Positions 1 through 6,414 of a stretch of 8,582 bases of DNA are shown in pieces. Location of the stretch: NCBI GenBank assembly GCA_049644265.1, contig JBARRO010000125.1, positions 1-8,582 on the forward strand. The letters run 5' to 3'. The first letter of the stretch is position 1, and each line of letters starts with the position of its first letter. Below the pieces are notes generated by a model. The model did no database searches, was not told the DNA's origin, and was given only the letters and a program-made list of their open reading frames with translations. Both the position numbers and the translations under genes were made by a program. This DNA comes from JBARRO01 sp049644265 (GTDB lineage Bacteria > Bacteroidota > Ignavibacteria > UBA10030).

Positions 1-936
1 TGATCCTGTTACCGACTCGTAGAGCCACCATCCCCCTCCGGCAAGAATAATCAGCGCCCCCGCGACAACCCACGGAAGATTTCGTTTTCGAATCGTGCGA
101 TGTTTCGTCATCGAGGATGGCAGCAACGAACGAATGCGACTGAGATCAACCAAAACATCGTCTGCATGCTGGTACCGATCCCGTGCATTCTTCGCGAGCA
201 GTTTTGCGACGACAGTGTCGAGCTCAATTGGAACGCCCGAACGAATCCCCGTGATCGGCTGTGGATTCTCATTGGCGATCGCGTACGCAAGGGCTTCTTC
301 ATACTCACTCACGAACGGAGTTTTCCCGGTCACCATCTCGTAGAGAACGACTCCCAATGACCACAGATCTGTGCGCTGATCGACCTTCTCGCCTCTGAGC
401 TGCTCCGGAGACATGTACGACATCGTGCCGACTGTCGTTCCTTCTGTCGTGATCGAAGTAGTACTGACAGACCGGGCAAGCCCAAAATCCATGATCTTGA
501 TGACGCCTTCCTCCGTGATCATGATGTTCTCGGGTTTGATGTCCCGGTGCGTGATCCCTTTTTCATGGGCTTTGGTCAGGCCTTCAGCCACTGTGCAGGC
601 GATGTTGATGGCCTCGTGAAGTGGCAGAGGATGGCCTCCTATCCGTTTCCTCAGATTCTCCCCCGCGTAGTATGCCATAACGATGTAGGGTTGCCCGTCA
701 TCAGTCTGCCCCACTTCGAAAAACGTGCAGATGTTCTGATGATCAAGGACGGAAACAACTCTGGCCTCCCGCATGAAACGTTCCCGCGCTGCTTCATCGA
801 CGGAAATATTGGGGGGGAGGAATTTGATCGCTACAACCCTGTCGAGCGTGAGATCTCGGGCTTTATAGACTTCGCCCATCCCACCCTGTCCAATTTTTTC
901 GACTATCTCATAATGAGCTATAGTCCGGCCTACCAT
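1..936 (-). CDS. Membrane-anchored Ser/Thr protein kinase (PknB-like), C-terminus cut by window edge
   Basis: The reverse strand reads a Hanks-type kinase from an ATG at 936-934, open at base 1 (312 codons present). Visible motifs in order: glycine loop IGQGGMGEVY (residues 15-24), ATP-binding lysine in VAIK (K38), helix-C glutamate in FMREA (E57), catalytic loop HRDIKPEN (130-137, an RD kinase), DFG (150-152), GTMSYMSPEQ (170-179) and DLWSLG (190-195). A basic linker is followed by one hydrophobic segment at about 288-306 (WVVAGALIILAGGGWW), so the kinase domain is cytoplasmic and a sensor part should follow outside the membrane beyond the window. The family phosphorylates Ser/Thr on regulators and envelope proteins; the substrate here is unknown. 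The RBS is weak (AGGTAG about 8 bases upstream). The gene is divergent from the lipoprotein cluster, so shared control or a signalling link is possible but unproven. The kinase assignment is very secure. Confidence 0.96.
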   Translation of the reverse strand, partial: MVGRTIAHYEIVEKIGQGGMGEVYKARDLTLDRVVAIKFLPPNISVDEAARERFMREARVVSVLDHQNICTFFEVGQTDDGQPYIVMAYYAGENLRKRIGGHPLPLHEAINIACTVAEGLTKAHEKGITHRDIKPENIMITEEGVIKIMDFGLARSVSTTSITTEGTTVGTMSYMSPEQLRGEKVDQRTDLWSLGVVLYEMVTGKTPFVSEYEEALAYAIANENPQPITGIRSGVPIELDTVVAKLLAKNARDRYQHADDVLVDLSRIRSLLPSSMTKHRTIRKRNLPWVVAGALIILAGGGWWLYESVTGS

Positions 937-1008
937 CTGTCTCTACCTGAGATTGTGAACCTTTGCCATCTGTTTTCGCCGTTGAGCGCAGGACCGATTG
1001 CTTGCTGA

Positions 1009-1037
1009 ATGTTATTCATTCACAGAACAAGACGCAA
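1009..1037 (-). promoter_or_regulatory. Weak candidate sigma70 promoter for the kinase gene
   Basis: On the minus strand TTGCGT (1037-1032) and TAACAT (1014-1009) are separated by 17 bases, with transcription expected near 1002, about 65 bases before the kinase start. Only 3 of 6 and 4 of 6 positions match consensus, so this is a positional guess. Confidence 0.2.
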
Positions 1038-1179
1038 GCGGACGGCATTTCTCAACGCTCGGAATTCAACTATGCTCAGTTTATTGGTGAATATGTCATT
1101 CGGAGAGAATTCTCAAGAAAGGGAATCGTCTCAAAAACGCGATTGTTGAAATATTCCCCGATTGATGTTTGTTCAGTCG

Positions 1180-1208
1180 TTGACATTTTAGTCGCACGTC
1201 GCTATACT
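1180..1208 (+). promoter_or_regulatory. Near-consensus sigma70-type promoter for the lipoprotein cluster
   Basis: TTGACA at 1180-1185 is a perfect -35 box, and TATACT at 1203-1208 is a 5-of-6 match to the -10 box with an exact 17-base spacer. Transcription would start near 1215, giving a leader of about 250 nt before the GTG at 1464. This architecture is the housekeeping type of most bacteria and differs from the TANNTTTG -7 element of Bacteroidia. It is the best promoter I can find in the window and probably drives the whole rightward array. Confidence 0.75.
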
Positions 1209-1423
1209 AGCAAAGATTCTGATTGCACTCGGAGAGCTTGCATTTCTCCAGATCTGAGCGCGCGAGAAATTCAGTTTCGCGACTCTGCACTTTCGCTCTT
1301 CACCTTCCTTTACGCGCTCACCTCTGCCCTTAGGCTTCTCAGCGGATCAAGATGTGGTAACACAGGCTGCATCACCAGAAGGTATATCATGTCTGTAGTC
1401 CTTCTTCCTTCCTACGTCGAACT

Positions 1424-1458
1424 TCTCCCCACAATACCCGGGGATTTCCTTGGGGAGA
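1424..1458 (+). promoter_or_regulatory. Leader hairpin that would mask the Shine-Dalgarno site of the first lipoprotein gene
   Basis: TCTCCCCA (1424-1431) is perfectly complementary to TGGGGAGA (1451-1458), an 8-bp GC-rich stem with a 19-nt loop. The right arm contains GGGGAG (1452-1457), the ribosome binding site 6 bases before the GTG at 1464. The loop carries CCCGGGG (1437-1443), and GGGGA at 1440-1444 could pair instead with TCCCC at 1426-1430, freeing the binding site. Two mutually exclusive folds are therefore possible. The pairing is seen in the sequence; a regulatory role is inference. Confidence 0.4.
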
Positions 1459-1463
1459 CATCC

Positions 1464-2618
1464 GTGAAATTGCGTACGTGCGTTTTTGTTATTCTTGTCG
1501 TTGTCCCTGGATGCATATCTTCGTACACGATCGCACCTGGGAATCCTGCCGATGTCGCAAAGCTCAATCAGTCTCTTGAAGGAAGACAGGTCAACATCAC
1601 TCTTGTAAGTGGTGCCGAAGCAAAAGGAATTGATTTCCGCATGGATGCTGACTCGGCCCGATGGTGCGACGCTCTCTCCCTCGATACCCTGTGCGTTGCG
1701 TCCGATTCTCTCAACGAGGTTGATGTAAGGAATCCGTTTGCAAGTACTGTGGGAGGCATAATCGTTGGCGTGCCGTCCGGAGCCCTTGTCGGGTACGTCG
1801 CCGGCACTTCCATCTTCCGTTCCCGGGGAGATCTTGCTAACGATCTTGGTGTTGTCCTGGTCTCATTGACCGGGGCCGTGGCTGGAGGAGGATTAGGAGG
1901 TCAGATTGGTTACGAATTGGGGTCCGATGTCTACAGTTTTCTTCGGACGACCACATTACCAACACCGATTCAGACTTATGAGGATTTTACAGCGACTGAC
2001 ATCGCGTTGGGACACGTGATCGTCACCATTGCAGGCACGCACAAGGGCCCTCCAGTATTTGGAATTCTCCTTTCAGACACCCCGACAGTGCGCCTTCGTA
2101 TTCCCAAAGATCGGGTCTGGGAAATTCCCCCGGCTTCAATTGTCAAGATTCAGCGCATGGGCCGGCACAACGTCGAATTGAGCGGCCTCAAGTCCGGCTG
2201 GATCGTAACACGCACTGATCAATCCACGTTCGTTGCAGACTCCTTGACCCGTTATGAAAATGGAAATCTGGAAGCGGCCTTCGGCAACTCCGGAGTTGTC
2301 TTCCCTATCGATGAGATTAAGACTCTCGACCAGTTTTCGATTGAGTCGGACGATCGGTCCATCTGGGAGCGCGGTCTCACAGCAGGGATGATCACATGCG
2401 GTGCAGGCATCATTCTTGAAGGACGCTCGAGACCAGTCGGCGGCCTGGTCTTCGGCGCCCTCGCGGTGCCGATTGCAGGGATCATTTCGAAAGTCTCTTC
2501 ACTCGTCGCGGGACAAACCGGATCGTCTTTCGATGTATCGCAGATGTCCCAGAAACAGAAGGGAGCAGCTTTGCTGTACTTGGTACAACACGAACATGAG
2601 AGGAATGCGACTAAATAG
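1464..2618 (+). CDS. Large lipoprotein with glycine-zipper membrane region and three Sm/SH3-like modules (paralog of 3732-4727)
   Basis: A 384-residue uncharacterised lipoprotein. The GTG start is chosen because GGGGAG lies 6 bases upstream and because the N-terminus then aligns with its paralog at 3732: both begin MKL and have the lipobox cysteine at residue 17 (VVPGC). An in-frame ATG at 1389, preceded by AGAAGG, would add 25 residues. After the lipid anchor come a beta-rich module (about 42-89, VNITLVSGAEAKG), two glycine-rich hydrophobic stretches (about 96-114 and 128-151), then two further beta modules (about 183-230, including SDTP and WEIPPAS; and 245-290, including SGWIVTR and DQST). 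A third hydrophobic stretch follows at about 304-350. The tail ends HEHERNATK, echoed as QEHERNARK in the paralog. Function unknown; an envelope location is implied. It is the first gene of the probable operon and is followed 43 bases later by the next lipoprotein. Confidence 0.88.
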   Translation: MKLRTCVFVILVVVPGCISSYTIAPGNPADVAKLNQSLEGRQVNITLVSGAEAKGIDFRMDADSARWCDALSLDTLCVASDSLNEVDVRNPFASTVGGIIVGVPSGALVGYVAGTSIFRSRGDLANDLGVVLVSLTGAVAGGGLGGQIGYELGSDVYSFLRTTTLPTPIQTYEDFTATDIALGHVIVTIAGTHKGPPVFGILLSDTPTVRLRIPKDRVWEIPPASIVKIQRMGRHNVELSGLKSGWIVTRTDQSTFVADSLTRYENGNLEAAFGNSGVVFPIDEIKTLDQFSIESDDRSIWERGLTAGMITCGAGIILEGRSRPVGGLVFGALAVPIAGIISKVSSLVAGQTGSSFDVSQMSQKQKGAALLYLVQHEHERNATK

Positions 2619-2661
2619 GAGCGTGGGATTATGTTGGTGCTGGTACAAGCAGGAGGAAGCA

Positions 2662-3117
2662 GTGAGACCAGTGGTACGATTTCCTAATGGCCTGGTGGAA
2701 GCAATTCAACGTCGTCATGAACTGTGTATCGCTCTTACGGCTGTATTCCTAACTGGATGGTTTGGCTTCGTGCTTTCCGGCTGTTACGTTGAGAAGATTT
2801 CTCTCATCCAAAAAGAACAATTGGTCACGGGAAAACACATTGAAGGACCCTCAAAAGTTCATCTTAAGGATGGATCCGTCATTCTCTCCTCTGTTGATTG
2901 GATCATAGGGATTGATAGTGTCAGGCTTTCTGGCAGGAGGTACACTCTCGATCGTCGCGCCTGGTCGGGTGGTCTATGGAAGGTGCCTGTCGCAGATTTG
3001 GTCGCCGTCGAACAACTTGATACGAGTGTGAGTTTGGGTGTGTTCCCGCTTGCGGTGGCAATTTTCGTCGACTCGGCATTTGTCGCACTTCTCATCTTGT
3101 TTGCTCATGGCATGTGA
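2662..3117 (+). CDS. Small lipoprotein with Sm/SH3-like module and C-terminal membrane segment
   Basis: A 151-residue protein starting at GTG with a strong AGGAGG (2651-2656) 5 bases upstream. The signal peptide is unusually long: a basic n-region with QRRH, a hydrophobic core and the lipobox VLSGC at Cys41. The mature part begins CYVEKIS and carries a beta module at about 64-118 (VHLKDGSVIL, later GIDSVRLSG and KVPVADLVAVEQ). A hydrophobic segment at about 123-149 then runs to within two residues of the C-terminus, so the protein is probably anchored by both a lipid and a helix. It resembles the gene at 8059 (CYTF, VTLRDSSVI). I know of no named family; the layout recalls YgdI/YgdR (DUF903) lipoproteins, but those lack the extra helix. 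It lies between 1464-2618 and 3155-3640 in the probable operon. Confidence 0.85.
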   Translation: MRPVVRFPNGLVEAIQRRHELCIALTAVFLTGWFGFVLSGCYVEKISLIQKEQLVTGKHIEGPSKVHLKDGSVILSSVDWIIGIDSVRLSGRRYTLDRRAWSGGLWKVPVADLVAVEQLDTSVSLGVFPLAVAIFVDSAFVALLILFAHGM

Positions 3118-3154
3118 TCGCCTGGAGGACCCACAACTGGACGTTCCGAAGACA

Positions 3155-3640
3155 ATGAAAGCCTGCCTTAGGGGAATTTTCATTCTTTGTGTGAGCGCAT
3201 GTTCATCCTCCGACACTGTCCTTCGACCGCAAGGAACATGGAGCAGAATCACCTTTCATAACAGCATGCGGATGAGAGCTGAGCTCCTCGCCTTCCAAGA
3301 TGACAAAGTCATTCTCGCAAACGACTCAGTGTTTATCGCCGAAGAAAGCACGATCAAATCCATCGAGCTGGAAATCAAGTCCTCCCGCAGCTGGATCTGG
3401 TATGTCATCATCTTCGATGCACTTCCTTCGTTGGGAATGACGATCGGCCTCGACAATGATGATGCTTTGTACATGGCAGCTGCATGGGGGTTCACAGGGC
3501 TCACGGCGATCGCCTTTTACACATCGGAGCCCCAGGTGGCATTTGTATTCCCTCTTTCTAGCCACAATCGTGAGACCCTTCGAGCACACTCGCGCTATCC
3601 ATATCACCTCGCTCAAGAGCAAATCCAAAAAATCCGATAG
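3155..3640 (+). CDS. Small lipoprotein with beta module and two membrane helices
   Basis: A 161-residue hypothetical lipoprotein. The ATG at 3155 gives a textbook signal peptide with lipobox CVSAC at Cys16 followed by SSSD. The ribosome binding site does not fit this start: the perfect GGAGGA (3124-3129) sits 25 bases upstream but 7 bases before an in-frame CTG at 3137, which would add six residues. An in-frame ATG at 3107 overlapping the previous gene is a third option. The mature protein has a beta-rich stretch at about 28-72 (SRITFHNSMRMRAELLAF, then DDKVILANDS and STIKSIELE), matching loosely the module in neighbouring genes. Two hydrophobic segments follow, at about 78-97 and 104-123. 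The basic tail ends EQIQKIR. Function unknown. The next gene starts 91 bases later. Confidence 0.82.
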   Translation: MKACLRGIFILCVSACSSSDTVLRPQGTWSRITFHNSMRMRAELLAFQDDKVILANDSVFIAEESTIKSIELEIKSSRSWIWYVIIFDALPSLGMTIGLDNDDALYMAAAWGFTGLTAIAFYTSEPQVAFVFPLSSHNRETLRAHSRYPYHLAQEQIQKIR

Positions 3641-3731
3641 GATGTCCACGACAAGAACATGATAGGAATCGACAAGTTGAGTGTGATCACAACAGGTTGA
3701 CGTCTAGCCAAGAGACAAGGAGAAACACCCT

Positions 3732-4727
3732 TTGAAGCTATCAGTTCTGATCGTGAGTTTGGCTCCTGTTCTTGCAGGATGCACAACATCGTATACTGTC
3801 ATACCGCAAATTCCCTTCGAGGCGGCGAATCTCAATGAAGTACTAAGCGGAGCAAATGTTGCGATCACCCTGACTGATGGTTCTGAAGCAGAAGGGATTG
3901 GTTTTTGGGCGGAGTCCGACGTCATTCGGTGGATGAAGAATCAGTCACTCGATACGATACGAGTTTCCGCCGGATCTGTCAAAACCGTCGTTGTGCGCAA
4001 TCATGTCCTTGGTGCACTCGAGGGAGCAGTGATAAGCCTTCCGTCGGCATTCGGTTTAAGCCTTGTCATTCTCAGGGCAGGCTTGTTTGGCCGTGGAGGC
4101 GGGGGTAGCCCAAATCCTTTCCCCGCAGCGTTTGCTCTAACCATCGGGGGAGCGGGGGCACTGACGGGAATCTATTATGGGGCGACCAGCGGGCACAAAT
4201 ATGTCTACGAATTTTATCGGCTCCCTGAGTCGATTCGGTTTCTTGTGGACTCGACGACTCAAAGCGCACCCGTTCGTCATGTGGTCGTAACCCTTGCGCA
4301 GGAAGAGCAGAACTCTGGTGTCTTCGGCACCCTGATTTCAGACACTCCCGTCGTCATTCTTCGCGTTTCCAAAGATCGCATGTGGGAGATACCACCGGCG
4401 TCTAACGTAAGGATTCAATCGATCCATTCCGGCAACTTTCATTTCAGCGGAATCAGCAGCGGCTGGATCGTGACGCGCAAGGACCAATCCACCATCGTTG
4501 CAGACTCACTGACAAGCTACAAAAGCGGGATCCTGGAGATCGACCATCGAGGCTCCAGGATTGTTATTGGGATCGACGAACTCCAAAGTCTTGAACGCGT
4601 CAGCGGAAGGATCAGTGAGGCCTCTTCGCAAAAGCCGGTCAACGTGTTGAAGATGTCAAACCAACTGCAGGAGTCGACACTCATGATGTTGGTGCGCCAG
4701 GAACACGAAAGGAATGCAAGGAAGTAA
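3732..4727 (+). CDS. Large lipoprotein, paralog of 1464-2618
   Basis: A 331-residue lipoprotein with a TTG start, supported by AAGGAG (3717-3722) 9 bases upstream and by the lipobox VLAGC at Cys17. Order of parts: beta module (about 42-89, ITLTDGSEAEGIGF); a short VVVRNHVLGALEG linker; glycine-rich hydrophobic segments (about 94-119 and 132-152); the motif YYGATSGHKYVYEF (148-161), also found at 7387; a second beta module (183-230, with SDTP, SKDRMWEIPPAS); and a third (244-290, SGWIVTRKDQST, VADSLT, IDELQSLE). The C-terminus is QEHERNARK. By hand alignment the block at residues 201-267 matches the 1464 paralog at about 44 of 67 positions, well above the rest of the protein. It lacks that paralog's late hydrophobic stretch, which accounts for most of the length difference. 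No known function; probably an envelope protein. Confidence 0.9.
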   Translation: MKLSVLIVSLAPVLAGCTTSYTVIPQIPFEAANLNEVLSGANVAITLTDGSEAEGIGFWAESDVIRWMKNQSLDTIRVSAGSVKTVVVRNHVLGALEGAVISLPSAFGLSLVILRAGLFGRGGGGSPNPFPAAFALTIGGAGALTGIYYGATSGHKYVYEFYRLPESIRFLVDSTTQSAPVRHVVVTLAQEEQNSGVFGTLISDTPVVILRVSKDRMWEIPPASNVRIQSIHSGNFHFSGISSGWIVTRKDQSTIVADSLTSYKSGILEIDHRGSRIVIGIDELQSLERVSGRISEASSQKPVNVLKMSNQLQESTLMMLVRQEHERNARK

Positions 4728-4780
4728 GAGACGGAGCAGGAATGTTCTTCGCACATCACCAATTCAGAATAGGACCCGCC

Positions 4781-5878
4781 ATGAAAACATTCCTCCTCGT
4801 ATTGCTTTCTCTCATCTCCATGCTTTTTACTGAGTGCAAGAAAGATGCAGACAACCCCGCCTCTCCTCCTCAGTCAAACCCGCATTGGACTCAGATTAAC
4901 TTGCCCTTGAACACTTATGTGGAGGCTCTTGTGGTTGCCCCGAGCGGGGCAGGCGACACGAATCTCTATGCGGGGACGGTAAACTACGGTGTCTTTCGCT
5001 CATCAAATAACGGCACGAGCTGGGTAACTGTTAACTCGGGTTTGCCTGCAATCGTGAATGTTGTTGCATTGGAAGCTATACCAAATGGGTTTGGGGGTGT
5101 CAACCTATTTGCGGGCATATGGCCAACCGGTCTTGACACTATTGGGAGCGTATTTCTTTCCACCAACAACGGCTCGAGTTGGGTTTCGGTTAGTGTCGGA
5201 TTGCCTTCATCTATTACCGTCAACTCTCTCGCTGCTGCCACCAATGGGACGAACCTTTTTGCTGGTTCCACGCGCGGCGTGTTTCGCTCCACCAACAGTG
5301 GTACGAATTGGACTGCGGCGAATGCCGGGCTGGACACAATCGTCTCTTCGCTTGCGGCAGTTCCAAACGGGGCGATCGGGACCAATCTCTATGCCGCGAC
5401 AGGGACTGGCGTGTTTCTTTCCACAAATAATGGTGCGAATTGGCAATCGGTCAGTTCGGGATTGCCTGCCAATACCGGTGTCGGAGCCCTCAAGGCTTAC
5501 GCATCTCAAACCGGAACGACAACTCTGCTTGTCGGAATGGGTGGCGATCTCAATAGTACGCGTATCTACAGGTCAACCAACAGCGGCGCGAGTTGGGCAC
5601 TCGCTAATTCAGGCTTGCCCACCTCTGTGCTCACAGTCGTGCACTCGTTTGCTTTTGTCCCTGCAGTGACAGGCGAAACAAGTGTCGTCACCGGCACGAG
5701 CCTGGGAGTCTATCGTTCCACTGACAACGGCACAAGCTGGCAGGCAATGAATTCGGGGCTTACAAGCAGCTCCGCCTCGAGCGTATATGTCGTTGCGTTT
5801 GCGCTCGTCCCCAACGGGTCAGGGGGAATCAATCTTTTTGCCGGCTCGAACGTCGGCCTGTGGAAATACTCTTTGTAG
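4781..5878 (+). CDS. Asp-box (BNR-like) repeat lipoprotein, probable beta-propeller
   Basis: A 365-residue lipoprotein made almost entirely of repeats. Start at ATG 4781 with AGGA 6 bases upstream gives MKTFLLVLLS and a slightly odd lipobox (MLFTEC, Cys19, Glu at -1). An in-frame ATG at 4742 with GGAG 5 bases upstream would add 13 residues. Six copies of the Asp-box S-x-[DN]-x-G-x-[ST/N]-W occur at about 74-81, 127-134, 170-177, 214-221, 265-272 and 313-320, each followed by a 'NSGLP'-like turn and a strand ending 'NLFAG/NLYAG'. This pattern is typical of sortilin/sialidase-type beta-propellers and the plant Ycf48-like class, common in FCB-group surface proteins. No sialidase catalytic residues are evident, so a binding or scaffolding role is more likely. 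The post-cysteine KKDAD differs from its neighbours and might influence surface export. I see no C-terminal T9SS sorting domain. Confidence 0.88.
   Translation: MKTFLLVLLSLISMLFTECKKDADNPASPPQSNPHWTQINLPLNTYVEALVVAPSGAGDTNLYAGTVNYGVFRSSNNGTSWVTVNSGLPAIVNVVALEAIPNGFGGVNLFAGIWPTGLDTIGSVFLSTNNGSSWVSVSVGLPSSITVNSLAAATNGTNLFAGSTRGVFRSTNSGTNWTAANAGLDTIVSSLAAVPNGAIGTNLYAATGTGVFLSTNNGANWQSVSSGLPANTGVGALKAYASQTGTTTLLVGMGGDLNSTRIYRSTNSGASWALANSGLPTSVLTVVHSFAFVPAVTGETSVVTGTSLGVYRSTDNGTSWQAMNSGLTSSSASSVYVVAFALVPNGSGGINLFAGSNVGLWKYSL
4991..5761 (+). repeat. Six in-frame Asp-box repeats within the propeller lipoprotein
   Basis: Six diverged copies of a coding repeat, spaced about 130-160 bases apart, each with a core of the type TCCACNAACANTGGNACNAGTTGG. 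The repeats keep unwanted frames open, which explains long overlapping open frames on both strands here. Copies differ at many silent positions, so the array is not a recent expansion. Confidence 0.85.
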
Positions 5879-5896
5879 ACTGTTGCGCGCAGGGGG

Positions 5897-5968
5897 ATGA
5901 GAAATGACATAAACATGCCATTGTGGTTTCAATCGGCCTCTCCTATCCTGTTGATGACTCTGCCATGA
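5897..5968 (+). other. Possible short leader ORF (23 codons) overlapping the next start by ATGA
   Basis: ATG at 5897 opens a 23-codon frame that stops at TGA 5966-5968, overlapping the ATG of the next lipoprotein. AGGGGG sits immediately before this ATG with no spacer, which is poor geometry. It might couple translation to the following gene, which has no good ribosome binding site of its own. It could equally be chance. Confidence 0.2.
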
Positions 5969-6357
5969 CAAAACCAGAACTTCTCCGGTCGCGTTTGTTG
6001 ATTGAAGGTGTGCTGTTTTCCTTCGTCGTCTGGACGGTCGGGTGCGCCTCTTCTGTTCCCACGGCCAGCTGGAAAGATGCACCAAAGAATCAACCGGTTA
6101 CTGTAACGACAAAGTCCGGCTCCGAATACAGCTTCGAAGACTGGACCTTCGGCGCGGACAGCTCATTTGTTGGACTCACCGGGTCGTCGGTTCGCGTGAT
6201 ACCGTTGGATAGCATTGCGACAGTGGCCCTTCCCGATCGCGCCGCGACGGACGCCGCTCAAGCAATATTCATCACAGTCGGCGTTGTTCTTTGCGCCGGG
6301 GCAATGTTATTCATGCTGTATGCAATCTTTCACTCGACTCCTGTGCCACCCAGGTAG
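5965..6357 (+). CDS. Small lipoprotein with Sm/SH3-like module and C-terminal membrane helix
   Basis: A 130-residue hypothetical lipoprotein. ATG 5965 is chosen because it gives a basic n-region (ELLRSRLL), a hydrophobic core and the lipobox TVGC at Cys27 followed by ASS. A GTG at 5923 is in frame but has no better ribosome site. The mature domain at about 44-88 is the clearest example of the locus module: VTVTTKSGSEYSF, DWTFGADSSFVG, then VRVIPLDSIATV. This is the layout of the small barrel of YgdI/YgdR-type lipoproteins, though homology is not tested. A hydrophobic helix at about 98-122 (IFITVGVVLCAGAMLFML) follows, then a short tail STPVPPR, so lipid and helix would both hold it in the membrane. 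It sits between the propeller lipoprotein and the Ig-like lipoprotein; function unknown. Confidence 0.82.
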   Translation: MTKPELLRSRLLIEGVLFSFVVWTVGCASSVPTASWKDAPKNQPVTVTTKSGSEYSFEDWTFGADSSFVGLTGSSVRVIPLDSIATVALPDRAATDAAQAIFITVGVVLCAGAMLFMLYAIFHSTPVPPR

Positions 6358-6414
6358 TCAGATTGTAGAATCACAAATGACGGTGCCAGGCCACAACATC
6401 TAAAGGAGAGCACC

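Larger units (their letters stand above)
937..1463. other. Divergent intergenic region (527 bases) between kinase and lipoprotein cluster
   Basis: No convincing gene lies here. It holds the strong rightward promoter at 1180-1208, a roughly 250-nt transcribed leader, and perhaps a weak leftward promoter for the kinase. The reading frame of the following gene stays open back to 951, but the upstream translation is rich in Arg, Ser and Cys without recognisable domain character. The promoter also lies inside it, so I read this as non-coding. Possible small hairpins in the leader are GGAGA (1231-1235) with TCTCC (1245-1249), and CGCGA-G-AA (1261-1268) with TTTCGCG (1275-1281) carrying one bulge. 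Confidence 0.7.

Noticed and set aside
547..1008. Plus-strand open frame of 153 codons
   Set aside because: It lies antisense to the kinase, whose catalytic motifs are unambiguous on the minus strand.
1105..1114. Perfect 10-bp palindrome GAGAATTCTC in the divergent intergenic region
   Set aside because: It is within chance expectation for the window and has no second copy or clear relation to a promoter.
951..1463. In-frame open extension of about 170 codons upstream of the 1464 gene, which would make a much larger protein
   Set aside because: It contains the near-consensus promoter at 1180-1208, its translation is Arg/Ser/Cys-rich without domain character, and the GTG at 1464 has a proper ribosome site, a lipobox at Cys17 and start agreement with the paralog at 3732. 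The absence of stops is somewhat unlikely by chance, so it is worth a database search, but I do not call it coding.
3326..3649. Minus-strand open frame of 107 codons
   Set aside because: It is antisense to the lipoprotein gene at 3155, with a Cys/Arg/His-rich composition typical of a shadow frame.
3682..3691. Perfect 10-bp palindrome TGTGATCACA before the TTG-started gene, resembling CRP half-sites
   Set aside because: CRP sites need a 6-base spacer between TGTGA and TCACA, which is absent. About eight perfect 10-bp palindromes are expected by chance in a window of this size.
4984..5669. Long open frames on both strands inside the propeller gene
   Set aside because: They are shadows produced by the repetitive coding sequence; none has a signal peptide, ribosome site or recognisable domain.
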